Shown: positions 1 through 8,958, counted from the first letter of the stretch. The stretch is DNA of 64,000 bases from JAOABP01 sp964590395 (GCA_964590395.1 CAZPVT010000032.1:8159-72158); one strand, 5' to 3'. Numbers and translations: made by a program. The notes: a model not told the origin generated them from the sequence alone.

Positions 1-27
1 ACAATTTAACTATTAAAAGGAGGTGCT

Positions 28-345
28 ATGCGCGGTCCTTATCTACTCAGGCCGTTACAGATTGACCTCTCTGTCCCGGATAAGGTCGGCGGAATATTTT
101 GCTTGGCAAATAACCCAAAGCAGATTAAAATTGTCGCCCGGGCGGAAAAGAATCTACGAGAGGCAATCAAAGCCTACTGGAAGGAATATGAATTTTTTTG
201 GTATGAACCAGCACTCTCCCCGCGCGAAGCCTTTATCAATCAGTGCTACGCCTACCATCGCTTCTGTCAGAACAGCACATTTGAACAGGAGCATCCCAAA
301 CCACCGGATAAAGTGGCTGTGAAATGTCCGGTCTGCGGTACCTGA
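28..345 (+). CDS. Small protein, degenerate GIY-YIG-like fold with C-terminal Cys pair
   Basis: I do not recognise a named family with certainty. The 105-residue product begins with RGPYLLRPL and runs through an IFCL...IKIVARAEKNLREAIK stretch, then a YEFFWYEPALSPREAF segment and a C-terminal VKCPVCG. This order resembles small stand-alone GIY-YIG-type proteins in which a strand pair is followed by a basic helix, a 'spEeA...EC..YH' helix and a final CPxCG, but the GIY and YIG tripeptides are not intact, so nuclease activity is doubtful. The ATG at 28 is chosen because AAAAGGAGG sits 6 bases upstream; a longer frame starting at 23 reads a different phase and is a shadow. The gene lies alone, convergent with the metalloprotease gene 31 bases away. 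Confidence 0.6.
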   Translation: MRGPYLLRPLQIDLSVPDKVGGIFCLANNPKQIKIVARAEKNLREAIKAYWKEYEFFWYEPALSPREAFINQCYAYHRFCQNSTFEQEHPKPPDKVAVKCPVCGT

Positions 346-376
346 TTAAACTGTAACCGGATTAACCAACTCTTAC

Positions 377-3145
377 CTATTCGGGAGGTAAGTAAAAATT
401 ATCACGGTTTGTGAAAGTGCGGATACTGGCTAATAGGTCTGATTGAATAGAAAAATAGACTTGCGGATTTCGGATACGGTTGTGCCCAACCGCAATCCCC
501 ACGGTCAAACTGCCAGGCAAATAATGGGCAATTAACACATCCAATCGTACCTCCATACCAGTACCAATGCGATAGCCACTTAATCCTTGAAAAAAATTTT
601 GGGTGTGTGCTGCGGCATCACAGAAAAAAGCGGTGTTTAGATTTTGGATAAAAATTGGCAGAGTTCCCCATCCCCGCTCTAGCCAGACAATCGGTATTCT
701 AAACAGAATACCCGCACCGATAACATTGGCAGTGGTAATTGTCGAATCACCATATCCCCGTACTCTAAAAATGGTTGATTGGTCAGTGATAGTAAAGGCA
801 GAGAATCGCCCGGTATCACCAAATGAAGTTCCGATAGCCAACCGCGACCCCAAACTCCAATTTGCCGGCGGCATACCGATGTACTCATTCCAGTAACCTG
901 CAACCCTCAGAAGGTCATAACCGAAGGAAAAAGACCTGCCCCGAAGATCAAAAAGTATACCCAAGTTTCTCCCCTGAACCGGCGCTACACCGAATCGAAA
1001 TTTGCGGGCGTTATTAAAATGATAGGAACCGTCTATAATCCACCGGAAACAATTCCCAACAACCAACCTACTACCTAAGCCTAACGTTTGACTGTATTTA
1101 ACACGGTAATAGGGTAATTGAACACCAATCCTAACGTTTTGCCGATCTGGCATCAAAAGGGCAGTTAAATTCCAAAAGGGGCGATATCGATGAAACTCAT
1201 AAACAAAGTTTAAGAAGGGCTTTTCCTCATCTAACCTGATTCCCGCTACCGCCCAATAACGATGAAACCGTAAGACATCCCAGCCGAGGGTAAATATGCC
1301 AACCTCAAAATCCCGGTCAACCACCAACCAAGGTAACCAGAATTTGGGTAACACTGTAGGGAATGGGCTGTAATAGTAGAGCTGAAAAGGCGCCGGATTA
1401 AGAAATTTATATTCCAGATGGGGAAACTCATCGACAAACCCATCCGCACGGCACCAATCTTTCGGATTAATCTTTGCGATGTTTACATCATAACCATCTG
1501 AACCAAGCGCAATTAAGGCGAGTCGATCATTATCCGGAGAAACCGCAGGTTCCAAAAGACCGAACTCTGAATTTGTACAACGATAAGTCTCATTATTTTC
1601 AATGTCATAGGCGTAAATGTTGTAAACCATACCACAATCTGAGGCAAAAAACAATAGCCTGCCATCTCGTGACCAGCAAGGGTTTATATCATTTGCCCGG
1701 TCCTGGGTGATAGGAAAAGACCACCCGGTTTTAAAATCTATTACCTCCAGATCAGCACACCCCCCTTCCCGCCACACACCAACAGCAATTAGCTTTCCCC
1801 CGGGTGAGAATCTAGGATGATAATAGTAGCCATCTTCAATCTCTGATAAAACCTGTTTTTCTCCGGTGGGGTAGTTGATAATCATCAGCCTACTTTTACC
1901 ATTGCTATTGCTTACGTAAACAAGCAAAGAGTCGTTGGGTGAAAAGTCCGGATCATAGGCCCGCTCATCATAGGTCAAACGCCTTAAACTGCCGGCATTA
2001 AGATCCAGTATAAAAATATCCCCCTGTTCGTATTGTAAACCCTTGCTAACCAATTCGGAAAAAGCAAGATACCTACTATTCCGACTTACACTCATATTTC
2101 CGAAAACTGCTCCCCGATGGACGATTCGCCTCCTCATCGTTGTCAGATTTACCGCTTTTATCGAACGCTGCTCCCGATCGTTGGCTGAGATGTAATAAAT
2201 TTCTGCACCGTTAACTGACCAGACTGGTGATGATGTATAAAAACCTTCGTAAGTTATCCTTTGGAAATTACTCATTCCTTCTTGCGGTATCAACTTACGA
2301 ATTGAATCAGCCTGTTTTTTCAACTCCTCCTGCCACTCTTGCCACAGTCTGTTAAAACTACGTCCAAAACTACGTTTTGCCGCGATGTTCTCAAAAAACG
2401 GCACCTGACGAGAATTTTTGCAATTAAACACCTCCCAGATAGAATCACCATACCGATTAGCAACAAACTCAATTAATTTACCACCGTATAGATAGGGAGC
2501 TAGACCACCCGGATAGCGCTGAAGTCCGTAGTGATTACAACGGTCAATAGTTAAAATTCTCTGGTTATGGAGGGCGGTTTTGAGACGAGCCTGCCATTCT
2601 GCACTGCGCAATCTGCCGAAACTACTGAACCTGGTTTCATTGTAAACCGCATAACCTTCCAATAACCAGGCGGGCAGGTGGCTATTGGGTAAGATAATCC
2701 TGCCGAAAATTGATCTCAATAAAAGGGGGAAACCCCGACACTGGTCTATCTGGCATATATGGGAAAACTCATGAAGTATCAGTGTTCGCAACCAGTCATC
2801 GTCATTTATCCGTGACGCTCCGGAGATATGGGGCATCAGAGCGATCGTATTATCCGGAAATGGTGTGGCATAACCATTATAATAGTCATAATAGTCAGCA
2901 ACGACGATCTGAACCTTACCAGCAGGCACCACAACCGAGTTCGCCTTTAATAGCATCCTTACATCCTCTGCCAGTAAGGCAATTTTCTTAATATACTCCA
3001 ACCGTTCTCGTTGCAGAACCTCTCTTTCAGGAAAATGGATTGAGAAATTTTCGGTTTCTAATGTAAACCAGTTAAACCCGGGTTCAAAATCAATTCCGGG
3101 GGGCGATATCGCTATTACCGCTAAAACAGAAACCAGAATATTCAC
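377..3145 (-). CDS. Secreted gluzincin-type metalloprotease with TolB-like propeller and beta-barrel
   Basis: Predicted outer-membrane or periplasmic protein of 922 residues. A hydrophobic N-terminus (residues 1-16) looks like a signal peptide. The HEFSH motif at 125-129 followed by WLLEGYAVYNE near 160-170 gives the HExxH...E arrangement of gluzincin (peptidase MA-like) proteases. Residues of about 300-590 contain repeated SPVWS, DPDFSP, HPRFSPGG and NPCWSRDG strands typical of PD40/TolB beta-propellers. The last 300 residues alternate in the way of an outer-membrane barrel. The start is GTG, overlapping the truD stop as GTGA, so the two genes are co-translated. The substrate is unknown; proteins of this architecture are often mislabelled TolB. 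Confidence 0.8.
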   Translation of the reverse strand: MNILVSVLAVIAISPPGIDFEPGFNWFTLETENFSIHFPEREVLQRERLEYIKKIALLAEDVRMLLKANSVVVPAGKVQIVVADYYDYYNGYATPFPDNTIALMPHISGASRINDDDWLRTLILHEFSHICQIDQCRGFPLLLRSIFGRIILPNSHLPAWLLEGYAVYNETRFSSFGRLRSAEWQARLKTALHNQRILTIDRCNHYGLQRYPGGLAPYLYGGKLIEFVANRYGDSIWEVFNCKNSRQVPFFENIAAKRSFGRSFNRLWQEWQEELKKQADSIRKLIPQEGMSNFQRITYEGFYTSSPVWSVNGAEIYYISANDREQRSIKAVNLTTMRRRIVHRGAVFGNMSVSRNSRYLAFSELVSKGLQYEQGDIFILDLNAGSLRRLTYDERAYDPDFSPNDSLLVYVSNSNGKSRLMIINYPTGEKQVLSEIEDGYYYHPRFSPGGKLIAVGVWREGGCADLEVIDFKTGWSFPITQDRANDINPCWSRDGRLLFFASDCGMVYNIYAYDIENNETYRCTNSEFGLLEPAVSPDNDRLALIALGSDGYDVNIAKINPKDWCRADGFVDEFPHLEYKFLNPAPFQLYYYSPFPTVLPKFWLPWLVVDRDFEVGIFTLGWDVLRFHRYWAVAGIRLDEEKPFLNFVYEFHRYRPFWNLTALLMPDRQNVRIGVQLPYYRVKYSQTLGLGSRLVVGNCFRWIIDGSYHFNNARKFRFGVAPVQGRNLGILFDLRGRSFSFGYDLLRVAGYWNEYIGMPPANWSLGSRLAIGTSFGDTGRFSAFTITDQSTIFRVRGYGDSTITTANVIGAGILFRIPIVWLERGWGTLPIFIQNLNTAFFCDAAAHTQNFFQGLSGYRIGTGMEVRLDVLIAHYLPGSLTVGIAVGHNRIRNPQVYFSIQSDLLASIRTFTNRDNFYLPPE

Positions 3146-4296
3146 TTAACTTTCAAACGTTTGAGAAGCACTGTTGCATAACTACCTGCCGGCAGGATAA
3201 AAATAAGTTTAAGTTTATACTTGCCAGGATAAAGATCGTCTGGCTCCACATTCTCCATCTTCATCTGCTGAGGCTGAAATATTGCCCGTCGCAGGAAGGG
3301 TTTAAAAAATAGCCCTTTAATTCGGAACTTTAGTTTCAAATCCTTCAACTCCATCCCTTGATTTTCCATTACCACCTGCATTGCCCTTGCCACCCTTTCA
3401 CTGGTAAATTCGGCTTTAGGAGACGGAGCCGGTATCGTAAGTTCCTTTAGAAAATACCAGTCCTTTTTTGTAAGATCCCGATAAAATACCATCCGGCCTA
3501 AATGGTAATTAATCTGATAATCGGTTAAATCAAGATCAATCAGTAACTGACGCAAAGTTTCGTTCCAAAGCCAGGATTGATAGGCGTTGATAAAAAGCTC
3601 CAAGAAAACTTTGGGCAACAACCTGATCGCACCCTCGAAGTCCTTGGGCTGGACAACCAGATGTTTTATCGCTGCTCTCCCCTCGAAAGGCACAAAATCA
3701 AGACATTTTTGCCAATCGCCCCAGTTTGCCAACAGAGCCCGCTTCCTTTCCTTGACCCGTGAGTTATCACCCGGTCCGGGTGTGGCAAGAAACAGTTTCA
3801 AGGCACCGTTATAATGACCATCAATTAATTTACGGGCGATAAAACCCTGACGGTGTCTCGCCGAGCCGAAACGTTGCTCATCGTAATAATTGGCAATCCC
3901 AAAACCTTCGATTTCTGATAGACTCCGTTTAATCACCACTACTTCCTGAGGCCCAAGGTTACGAAGTGTTATTTCAAACTTATTACCCAATAATAACGCG
4001 TGGGTAATCGGCTGATCCGCCATACCGATTAATGTCAAAGAATAATTAGCCGCTTGAATTTTCTCTGGACCTCTACCTAGAAGCGATAGATATTGCACTG
4101 AATGAGAATAACGGTCTTTTAGCCCAGCACGGGAGAAACCACGCAGGTGATACCGGGTTTGAACCTGTCGAATAACATCCAACGTATTCCAAAGACGCTT
4201 CTCTAAGCGGTATATTGAGTATGGACCCCGTCTTTTAATTTTAAGTTTGATTATCTCCTCTACCCTGAAATCTTCGGGCCGACATTTTATCTTCAT
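3142..4296 (-). CDS. truD: tRNA pseudouridine(13) synthase TruD
   Basis: Converts uridine 13 of tRNA to pseudouridine in the cytoplasm. The 384-residue product carries the family signature AGLKDRYSHSVQY with the catalytic aspartate at residue 61, the NYYDEQRFGSARH motif (NYFGxQRFG in the family) near 140, and an internal TRUD insertion domain in the C-terminal half. The N-terminus KCRPEDFRVEEI is the usual TruD beginning. The ATG overlaps the TGA of the upstream UPF0016 gene (ATGA), and its own TGA overlaps the GTG of the metalloprotease gene. The operon context fabD-UPF0016-truD has no evident functional logic beyond housekeeping. Confidence 0.93.
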   Translation of the reverse strand: MKIKCRPEDFRVEEIIKLKIKRRGPYSIYRLEKRLWNTLDVIRQVQTRYHLRGFSRAGLKDRYSHSVQYLSLLGRGPEKIQAANYSLTLIGMADQPITHALLLGNKFEITLRNLGPQEVVVIKRSLSEIEGFGIANYYDEQRFGSARHRQGFIARKLIDGHYNGALKLFLATPGPGDNSRVKERKRALLANWGDWQKCLDFVPFEGRAAIKHLVVQPKDFEGAIRLLPKVFLELFINAYQSWLWNETLRQLLIDLDLTDYQINYHLGRMVFYRDLTKKDWYFLKELTIPAPSPKAEFTSERVARAMQVVMENQGMELKDLKLKFRIKGLFFKPFLRRAIFQPQQMKMENVEPDDLYPGKYKLKLIFILPAGSYATVLLKRLKVK

Positions 4297-4571
4297 CTGT
4301 AGAGGTTCCTAAAAATAAGCACCCCGCCTATAACCAAGAATAATATTCCAGCCGAAAATTGTACCCAACGAACCGGCAGGAACCTACTTAAACCTGCACC
4401 GCAAATTGACGCTAAAAATGAAGTAAGAACCAACGCCAGGGCGCTACCCAGAAAGACTGGCAAAAATGATCGAAAGCCACAAGCAAAGGAAAGTGTTGCC
4501 AGCTGTGTCTTATCACCCAGCTCCGCCAAAAAGACACTGAAAAACGTAATCATAAAAGCTCGCCACTCCAT
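4293..4571 (-). CDS. Half-size UPF0016/GDT1 family membrane protein
   Basis: Probable cation (Mn2+ or Ca2+) transporter subunit of the UPF0016/TMEM165 family. From the ATG at 4571 the product is 92 residues with three hydrophobic segments. The signature ELGDKTQ (E-x-G-D-K-T/S) occurs once near residue 19. Full-length family members have two such repeats and six to seven membrane segments, so this copy must assemble as a homo-oligomer if it works. A longer TTG-started reading from 4592 overlaps fabD; I prefer the ATG because GGGAGATGAGGGT precedes it directly after the fabD stop. Its stop overlaps the truD start. Confidence 0.85.
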   Translation of the reverse strand: MEWRAFMITFFSVFLAELGDKTQLATLSFACGFRSFLPVFLGSALALVLTSFLASICGAGLSRFLPVRWVQFSAGILFLVIGGVLIFRNLYR

Positions 4572-4575
4572 ACCC

Positions 4576-5499
4576 TCATCTCCCTTCAACAAATGCTTGC
4601 CACTCCTCAGCCTTACCTAACTGACGGATATGAACCTCCGGAGCGATCCTTTTAACCAACCCGCTTAAAACTCTCCCCGGACCAACTTCAATGAAATATT
4701 GACAACCCGAATTTTTTGCAGTAATAACCGTCTTTATCCACTGAACCGGTGAAATCAACTGTCGCGCCAGATTTGACTTAACCTCCCCGGCAGTGGTAAC
4801 CAGCATACCGGTTACATTCATCACAACCGGAACTTGAGGGGTCTTTATCTCAAACTGCTCCAGATATTCAGCAAATTCTCGGGCTGACTCGCTCAACAGT
4901 GGCGAATGGAAAGCCCCGGAAACTGGCAAAGCAACTACCTTTAACGCTCCTCGCTGTTTAGCCAGTTCCATTGCAGCCTGTACTGCTGGTGGTTCACCCG
5001 CGATCACGATCTGCTTGGGCTCATTATAATTTGCCGGAACAACCACGCCACTCACACCGTCACAAATCTCTTCTATTATCCTCGCATCAAGTCCGATAAC
5101 CGCGGCCATCATTCCTGGCCTCTTCTCACCCTCATTAAACATCAACTCTGCCCGTCGTTTGACCAATTTCATCACGCTGATAAAATCCAGGGAGCCGGCG
5201 GCATAAAGTGCGGAATATTCACCGAGCGAATGGCCAGCAACGATAACCGTCTTAATATTTCCCAGCATCTCAAGAACAGCAAGGGAATGGGTTAAAATCG
5301 CGGGCTGGGTATAGCGGGTCTGACGTAGAAGTTCCTCCGGCCCTTCAAAGGAAATCTTTCGGATCGACATTTCCAGCACCTCTTCAGCCCGCTCATAAAC
5401 ATCTCTGGCACCAGGAAACATTTCGTACAGATCTTTGCCCATTCCTACATACTGCGAACCCTGACCGGGAAACAACAGACCAAAATTATTGTTCATCAT
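4576..5499 (-). CDS. fabD: Malonyl-CoA:acyl carrier protein transacylase
   Basis: Loads malonate from CoA onto acyl carrier protein for fatty acid synthesis. The 307-residue protein has the PGQGSQYVGMG oxyanion loop at 11-21, the nucleophile elbow GHSLGEYSA with Ser91, and the catalytic histidine in GAFHSPLL (His198). Length is normal for FabD. ATG at 5499 is preceded by AAAGGAAGG at the right distance and by a clear promoter (5529-5556), so this is the first gene of the fabD-UPF0016-truD-protease operon. No other fab gene is adjacent. Confidence 0.95.
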   Translation of the reverse strand: MMNNNFGLLFPGQGSQYVGMGKDLYEMFPGARDVYERAEEVLEMSIRKISFEGPEELLRQTRYTQPAILTHSLAVLEMLGNIKTVIVAGHSLGEYSALYAAGSLDFISVMKLVKRRAELMFNEGEKRPGMMAAVIGLDARIIEEICDGVSGVVVPANYNEPKQIVIAGEPPAVQAAMELAKQRGALKVVALPVSGAFHSPLLSESAREFAEYLEQFEIKTPQVPVVMNVTGMLVTTAGEVKSNLARQLISPVQWIKTVITAKNSGCQYFIEVGPGRVLSGLVKRIAPEVHIRQLGKAEEWQAFVEGR

Positions 5500-5528
5500 T
5501 AAGCCTTCCTTTTGTTATTTACTGTGGT

Positions 5529-5556
5529 AATATACGAGACTATCTTTATCAGTCAA
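5529..5556 (-). promoter_or_regulatory. Promoter of the fabD operon
   Basis: On the minus strand TTGACT (5551-5556), 16 bp spacer, TATATT (5529-5534). The predicted leader is about 22 bases and contains the AAAGGAAGG ribosome binding site of fabD. The -35 box lies immediately upstream of the preceding gene's stop codon, so there is no room for a separate terminator. Confidence 0.75.
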
Positions 5557-5557
5557 T

Positions 5558-6439
5558 CTAAAGAATATAGATCTCGATCTTGGAATGTTTGGGCTGTAAA
5601 CCGGGTATAAAACGAGGTGCAACCTTCAAGGCATCTTTTGGTAAAACAACCCGTTTTTTTATCTCCGCCTCTATCATCCGACAACGGTCAGAGGAAAGTT
5701 TTTCCTTTTCAGTATACACATAAATTACCACCTCTTTTTTAAACCGCTCTTTTATCAGATTGGCTATTTCATCCAAGCGACTATTAGCGTCCGCGCGTAA
5801 TCCCCTACCTTCGGGTTCAAAGACCATGTCAGCAGCAATTGACGCCACCCACCCGTTCTTCTCCTGCCACACAATAGCACTAATCCGCTGTGGCTCACAA
5901 CTGATCCTCGTCTGATTACCTTGCGCATCATAGGCGTAAAATGTGAAACTGTATGTTTCTCCGGTCATAACCGGCTCGCTATTGTCATTTCTTCCATCCC
6001 AGGTAATTACTGCCGGGGGGTGCCCTTTTTCTCGGATTCGACGTACTGTCTCACCCAGCGAGTTAGCAATCACCAATTCCCAGGTAGCAACCCGTTTTTC
6101 AAATTTCGGCAAAAATACCAACACATCGCCATAAATAAAGCTCCGTTCCACCGGCACGCGCAAAAAAGAGGGACGGATAAATCGCTGTGGTACGGTCATA
6201 GAGTCAATTGATCTTAGGAGCGCATCATCGAAAATATAACTGTCAGAAACAAGTAGGTCATTTATCGGTGCCCAAGGATCAAACGAAGCGGGATAAAAAT
6301 ACTTCGGATCATTAATCTTTAACTCCGCCTCCTCGGTTATCAGTTCTTCTCCTAATGTATGCTCGGATACCGGCCTGGGGCTTTCGGTGGAATCAGGCAA
6401 CTGGACAAACAGTATTGCAAAAACTAAAATTACACTCAT
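5558..6439 (-). CDS. Exported protein with FlgD-like Ig segment and OmpA-like C-terminus
   Basis: Exported protein of 293 residues, last gene of the Ton/Exb operon and one base after the tonB stop. It starts with a short signal peptide (about 1-17). The middle holds WELVIANSLGETVRRI...ITWDGRNDN, the strand pattern of a FlgD Ig-like domain, followed by FTFYAYDAQGN. The C-terminal 90 residues (MVFEPEGRGLRADANSRLDEIANLI...) read like a degenerate OmpA domain that could bind peptidoglycan, but the canonical peptidoglycan-binding residues are not obvious. Its position suggests the outer-membrane or peptidoglycan-proximal end of the TonB/ExbBD machine; that role is inference. Confidence 0.7.
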   Translation of the reverse strand: MSVILVFAILFVQLPDSTESPRPVSEHTLGEELITEEAELKINDPKYFYPASFDPWAPINDLLVSDSYIFDDALLRSIDSMTVPQRFIRPSFLRVPVERSFIYGDVLVFLPKFEKRVATWELVIANSLGETVRRIREKGHPPAVITWDGRNDNSEPVMTGETYSFTFYAYDAQGNQTRISCEPQRISAIVWQEKNGWVASIAADMVFEPEGRGLRADANSRLDEIANLIKERFKKEVVIYVYTEKEKLSSDRCRMIEAEIKKRVVLPKDALKVAPRFIPGLQPKHSKIEIYIL

Positions 6440-6440
6440 A

Positions 6441-7364
6441 CTATGACAACTGGAATATAAATGTTATATCGCCCCACTGTTCCTCGGGCTTTACATCAGT
6501 ACCCAGCGGTGCAAACTCCCAAACTCGCACTGCCTCAACCACCACCTGATCAAGTTCTGGGTAACCTGAACTGGATAAAACCTGCGGGATTCCCTTAACC
6601 GTTCCATTCGGTAAAACCCAGATACGAACCATAACCGTTCCACTGATATGTTGCTCAATCGCCCATTTGGGATATTTGGGCTTGACCTTCTTGATAATAC
6701 CCCGTTGTGAAATCGGTCCCGCGATTTGAAAAGTCGTCCCCTTGGCGACCGCGGTTAACACTGTTGGCTCCGAGGGAGCCGGTTGGGGCAATGGGTTAAC
6801 CGGCGTTGGTTTACTTATCGGTCTGTGCTCAATTGTCAACTGGGGCTGCTCTGACTGCTGGGGTACCCCAGGTATGCCCTGTAAACCTTTGCTGCCACCG
6901 GAAACAACCCCACCCCGCGATAGAGCAATCGGCGCCTGCGCCAGTATCTCCTCAGTAGATTGGGAAGAACCTATGCCCCCGATTCTGATTACATCCATAT
7001 CTCCAGCCCGGGCAACTTCATATCGGTCAAGCTCAATCCGGGCTTGGGAAGGCGGACGTTCAAGTGTAGCGCTTAAATCAATTGGTGCAACTTCTTCAGT
7101 AGCGCCCCCGGGGACGTAATCTACTGCCTTTTCCCTTTCGGCAGCCGTTCCTCCGGTACCACCGGCCGAAACTGAAGATGGGCTTATAACCTTGGCTACC
7201 TCGGGTCGATAAGTTACATCCATAAAACTTATTTCATTTAAATTCCACTCGGGACTAACCGCGGGCTTAAGTCGCGAGATAAGCAAAATACTCCCGATAT
7301 GAAGTACTACCGAAATCAGCAAAGCAATTTCAAAACTGCGAGACCGTCGTTCCGTAACCATCAC
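6441..7364 (-). CDS. tonB: TonB-family energy transducer
   Basis: Transmits proton-motive force from ExbB/ExbD to an outer-membrane partner. Residues 12-30 form a single N-terminal membrane helix that keeps the SxxxH spacing (Ser18, His22) required in TonB for coupling to ExbBD. A long low-complexity region rich in Pro, Ser and Gly (about 55-215) spans the periplasm. The C-terminal domain (about 225-307) starts KKVKPKYPKWA and contains GTVMVRIWVLPNGTV and AVRVWEFAPL, the standard TonB_C signature. It overlaps the upstream exbD by four bases (ATGG/TGA region) and is followed after one base by the OmpA/FlgD-like gene, so all are one transcript. The outer-membrane partner is not a recognisable TonB receptor here. 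Confidence 0.92.
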   Translation of the reverse strand: MMVTERRSRSFEIALLISVVLHIGSILLISRLKPAVSPEWNLNEISFMDVTYRPEVAKVISPSSVSAGGTGGTAAEREKAVDYVPGGATEEVAPIDLSATLERPPSQARIELDRYEVARAGDMDVIRIGGIGSSQSTEEILAQAPIALSRGGVVSGGSKGLQGIPGVPQQSEQPQLTIEHRPISKPTPVNPLPQPAPSEPTVLTAVAKGTTFQIAGPISQRGIIKKVKPKYPKWAIEQHISGTVMVRIWVLPNGTVKGIPQVLSSSGYPELDQVVVEAVRVWEFAPLGTDVKPEEQWGDITFIFQLS

Positions 7365-7759
7365 CCTCCCTGATTTATCTTTTTGGTTGCGCAGGCGATA
7401 CGCAGTGCCCCCGCCTGTTTGACACAGGCAAGAACATCAAGAACCGAACCGTGCAAACATTCCTTATCCGCCCGCACAACTACCAAAACATAGGGGTCCC
7501 GCGCAACTTCGCTCGCCAACCGGTCTCTCAACTCTTCCAAATCCGCAACCGGTTGATCATTAAAGAACAACTCACCTTGAGCGGTAAGTGTTACTGTAAC
7601 ATCGCTTTCCGTTTTTCTTTCCGCGGTATGGGTCTGGGGAACATTCACCGGAGTAGCGTTGTGGGTTAAAACCAGCGGGGCAATCACCATCATAATCAAC
7701 ACCAGAATTAATCCCACGCAAGCCATCGGCAAAATATCAATATTAGCACCCTCCTTCAC
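7361..7759 (-). CDS. exbD: ExbD/TolR-family protein lacking the membrane aspartate
   Basis: Second ExbD-like protein of the operon, 132 residues: one membrane helix (about 9-31) and a periplasmic domain DVTVTLTAQGELFFNDQPV...DPYVLVVVRADKECLHGSVLDVLACVKQAG typical of ExbD. In ExbD/TolR/MotB-type stators the helix carries an essential aspartate in a LVDV-like context. Alignment by eye with the adjacent paralogue (LVDVALSLVI versus MACVGLILVL) places Cys14 where the aspartate should be. This copy may therefore be a structural rather than proton-conducting partner. Start ATG overlaps the stop of the other exbD. Confidence 0.88.
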   Translation of the reverse strand: MKEGANIDILPMACVGLILVLIMMVIAPLVLTHNATPVNVPQTHTAERKTESDVTVTLTAQGELFFNDQPVADLEELRDRLASEVARDPYVLVVVRADKECLHGSVLDVLACVKQAGALRIACATKKINQGG

Positions 7760-8175
7760 TGCTTCCTCCTTGTCCGCAACAGCGCCAGGTCTGCTGCACC
7801 GGACTGTTTTGCCAGATCAAGCACCTGCATAACCCGGTCGTATTTTACCCCTTCTTCGGCGGCAACGATCACCCGTCGTTCGGCGCTCCGTTGCAAAAGT
7901 CTGGGTAAAAGTTCTCGAAGATTCTCATAAGATACCCGGGCTTCGTTTAAAAAAATCTTCCCGTCATTGGTAAGAAATATATTAGCCTTAATATCTGAAC
8001 TCGGTTCGTTAGATTTTGCCCGCACAGCACCCGGTGCCGACACAAAAATGCCAGTCTCAAAGAACAGAGGCATTGACACCATAAAAGCGATGACCAGCGA
8101 GAGCGCGACATCAACCAGGGAATTCAGAATTAAACCGGTATTACGTCTTGGTTCAATTTTCAACCGCCGCATCAT
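7756..8175 (-). CDS. exbD: ExbD/TolR-family biopolymer transport protein
   Basis: Proton-channel subunit of the ExbB-ExbD motor. The 139-residue protein has a basic N-terminus (MMRRLKIEPRR), one membrane helix LILNSLVDVALSLVIAF with the conserved aspartate at residue 22, and a periplasmic domain with NIFLTNDGKIFLNEARVSYENLRELL and RVIVAAEEGVKYDRVMQVLDLAKQSG. This is the canonical paralogue of the pair. It lies two bases after exbB and overlaps the next exbD, so the stoichiometry is set within one operon. Confidence 0.93.
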   Translation of the reverse strand: MMRRLKIEPRRNTGLILNSLVDVALSLVIAFMVSMPLFFETGIFVSAPGAVRAKSNEPSSDIKANIFLTNDGKIFLNEARVSYENLRELLPRLLQRSAERRVIVAAEEGVKYDRVMQVLDLAKQSGAADLALLRTRRKQ

Positions 8176-8177
8176 CG

Positions 8178-8897
8178 CTAAAACTTCCAGGTGGTATCCT
8201 CAATTGAAACCTGATTGGCCTCATTCGGAGCAATCGAACGGGGATGCTCAGCAGCGACAACCGGCGCACCACTTTTTGCCTTATACTGTTGCAGAAGAAC
8301 GAGCAACCTCTCCGTGATACTCTCTAAAGACATCGTTATGTCAACCGCCTTTTTGGAAAAGTAATTATAGAAGAAAAGCACCGGAATGCCGATAAACAAA
8401 CCAAATGCCGTGGTTAAAAGTGCTTCGGCAATTCCCCTCGAGACAACCGCCGGACCACCCGAACCGGTAGCAGCGATATTTCCAAAAGCCCCGATCAGTC
8501 CGGTTACCGTTCCTAAAAGCCCGAGCAAAGTTGCCGCATTCGCCAACGTTCCCATTCCTCCCAGCAACCGCTCATATTTTATCCGCTCCTCGAGTATCAG
8601 ACTGTAGAGTAGATCGGCAATTTCTTCAGAACCTAGAGAAATATTGTCAAGAGCAACGGTAAACAGCCTGCCCAGCGGGTTTTTCTGAGCATGGCTCCAG
8701 TCTAATGCCCCGTTGATACCGGATTGAAAAAGAACGCGCCGTAAGTCTGCGAGACCTTTCGCCGGATTAAAACGGTTGCGGGTGAAATACCAATACCGTT
8801 CGATAATCAACCCCAACGCTACCACGGAAACAACGAGCAAAATTACCATCACCAGACTGTTCCTAAAGACATTCAATAAACTCTGCCCCATTATCAT
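8178..8897 (-). CDS. exbB: ExbB/TolQ/MotA-family proton channel protein
   Basis: Inner-membrane component that forms the ion channel with ExbD. The 239-residue product has membrane helices at about 13-33, 120-140 and 156-178, with LLGLLGTVTGLIGAF at the start of the second and GIAEALLTTAFGLFIGIPVL in the third, the diagnostic MotA/TolQ/ExbB region. ATG at 8897 follows AGGAGGAAAAT, a strong Shine-Dalgarno. A 61-base gap separates it from the upstream TPR gene with no promoter that I can see, so it is probably in the same 9-kb operon. Confidence 0.95.
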   Translation of the reverse strand: MIMGQSLLNVFRNSLVMVILLVVSVVALGLIIERYWYFTRNRFNPAKGLADLRRVLFQSGINGALDWSHAQKNPLGRLFTVALDNISLGSEEIADLLYSLILEERIKYERLLGGMGTLANAATLLGLLGTVTGLIGAFGNIAATGSGGPAVVSRGIAEALLTTAFGLFIGIPVLFFYNYFSKKAVDITMSLESITERLLVLLQQYKAKSGAPVVAAEHPRSIAPNEANQVSIEDTTWKF

Positions 8898-8958
8898 ATT
8901 TTCCTCCTGTTGGTCTTACTCATTTGACTAAATTCCTACACCTCAAACATCTTGATTT

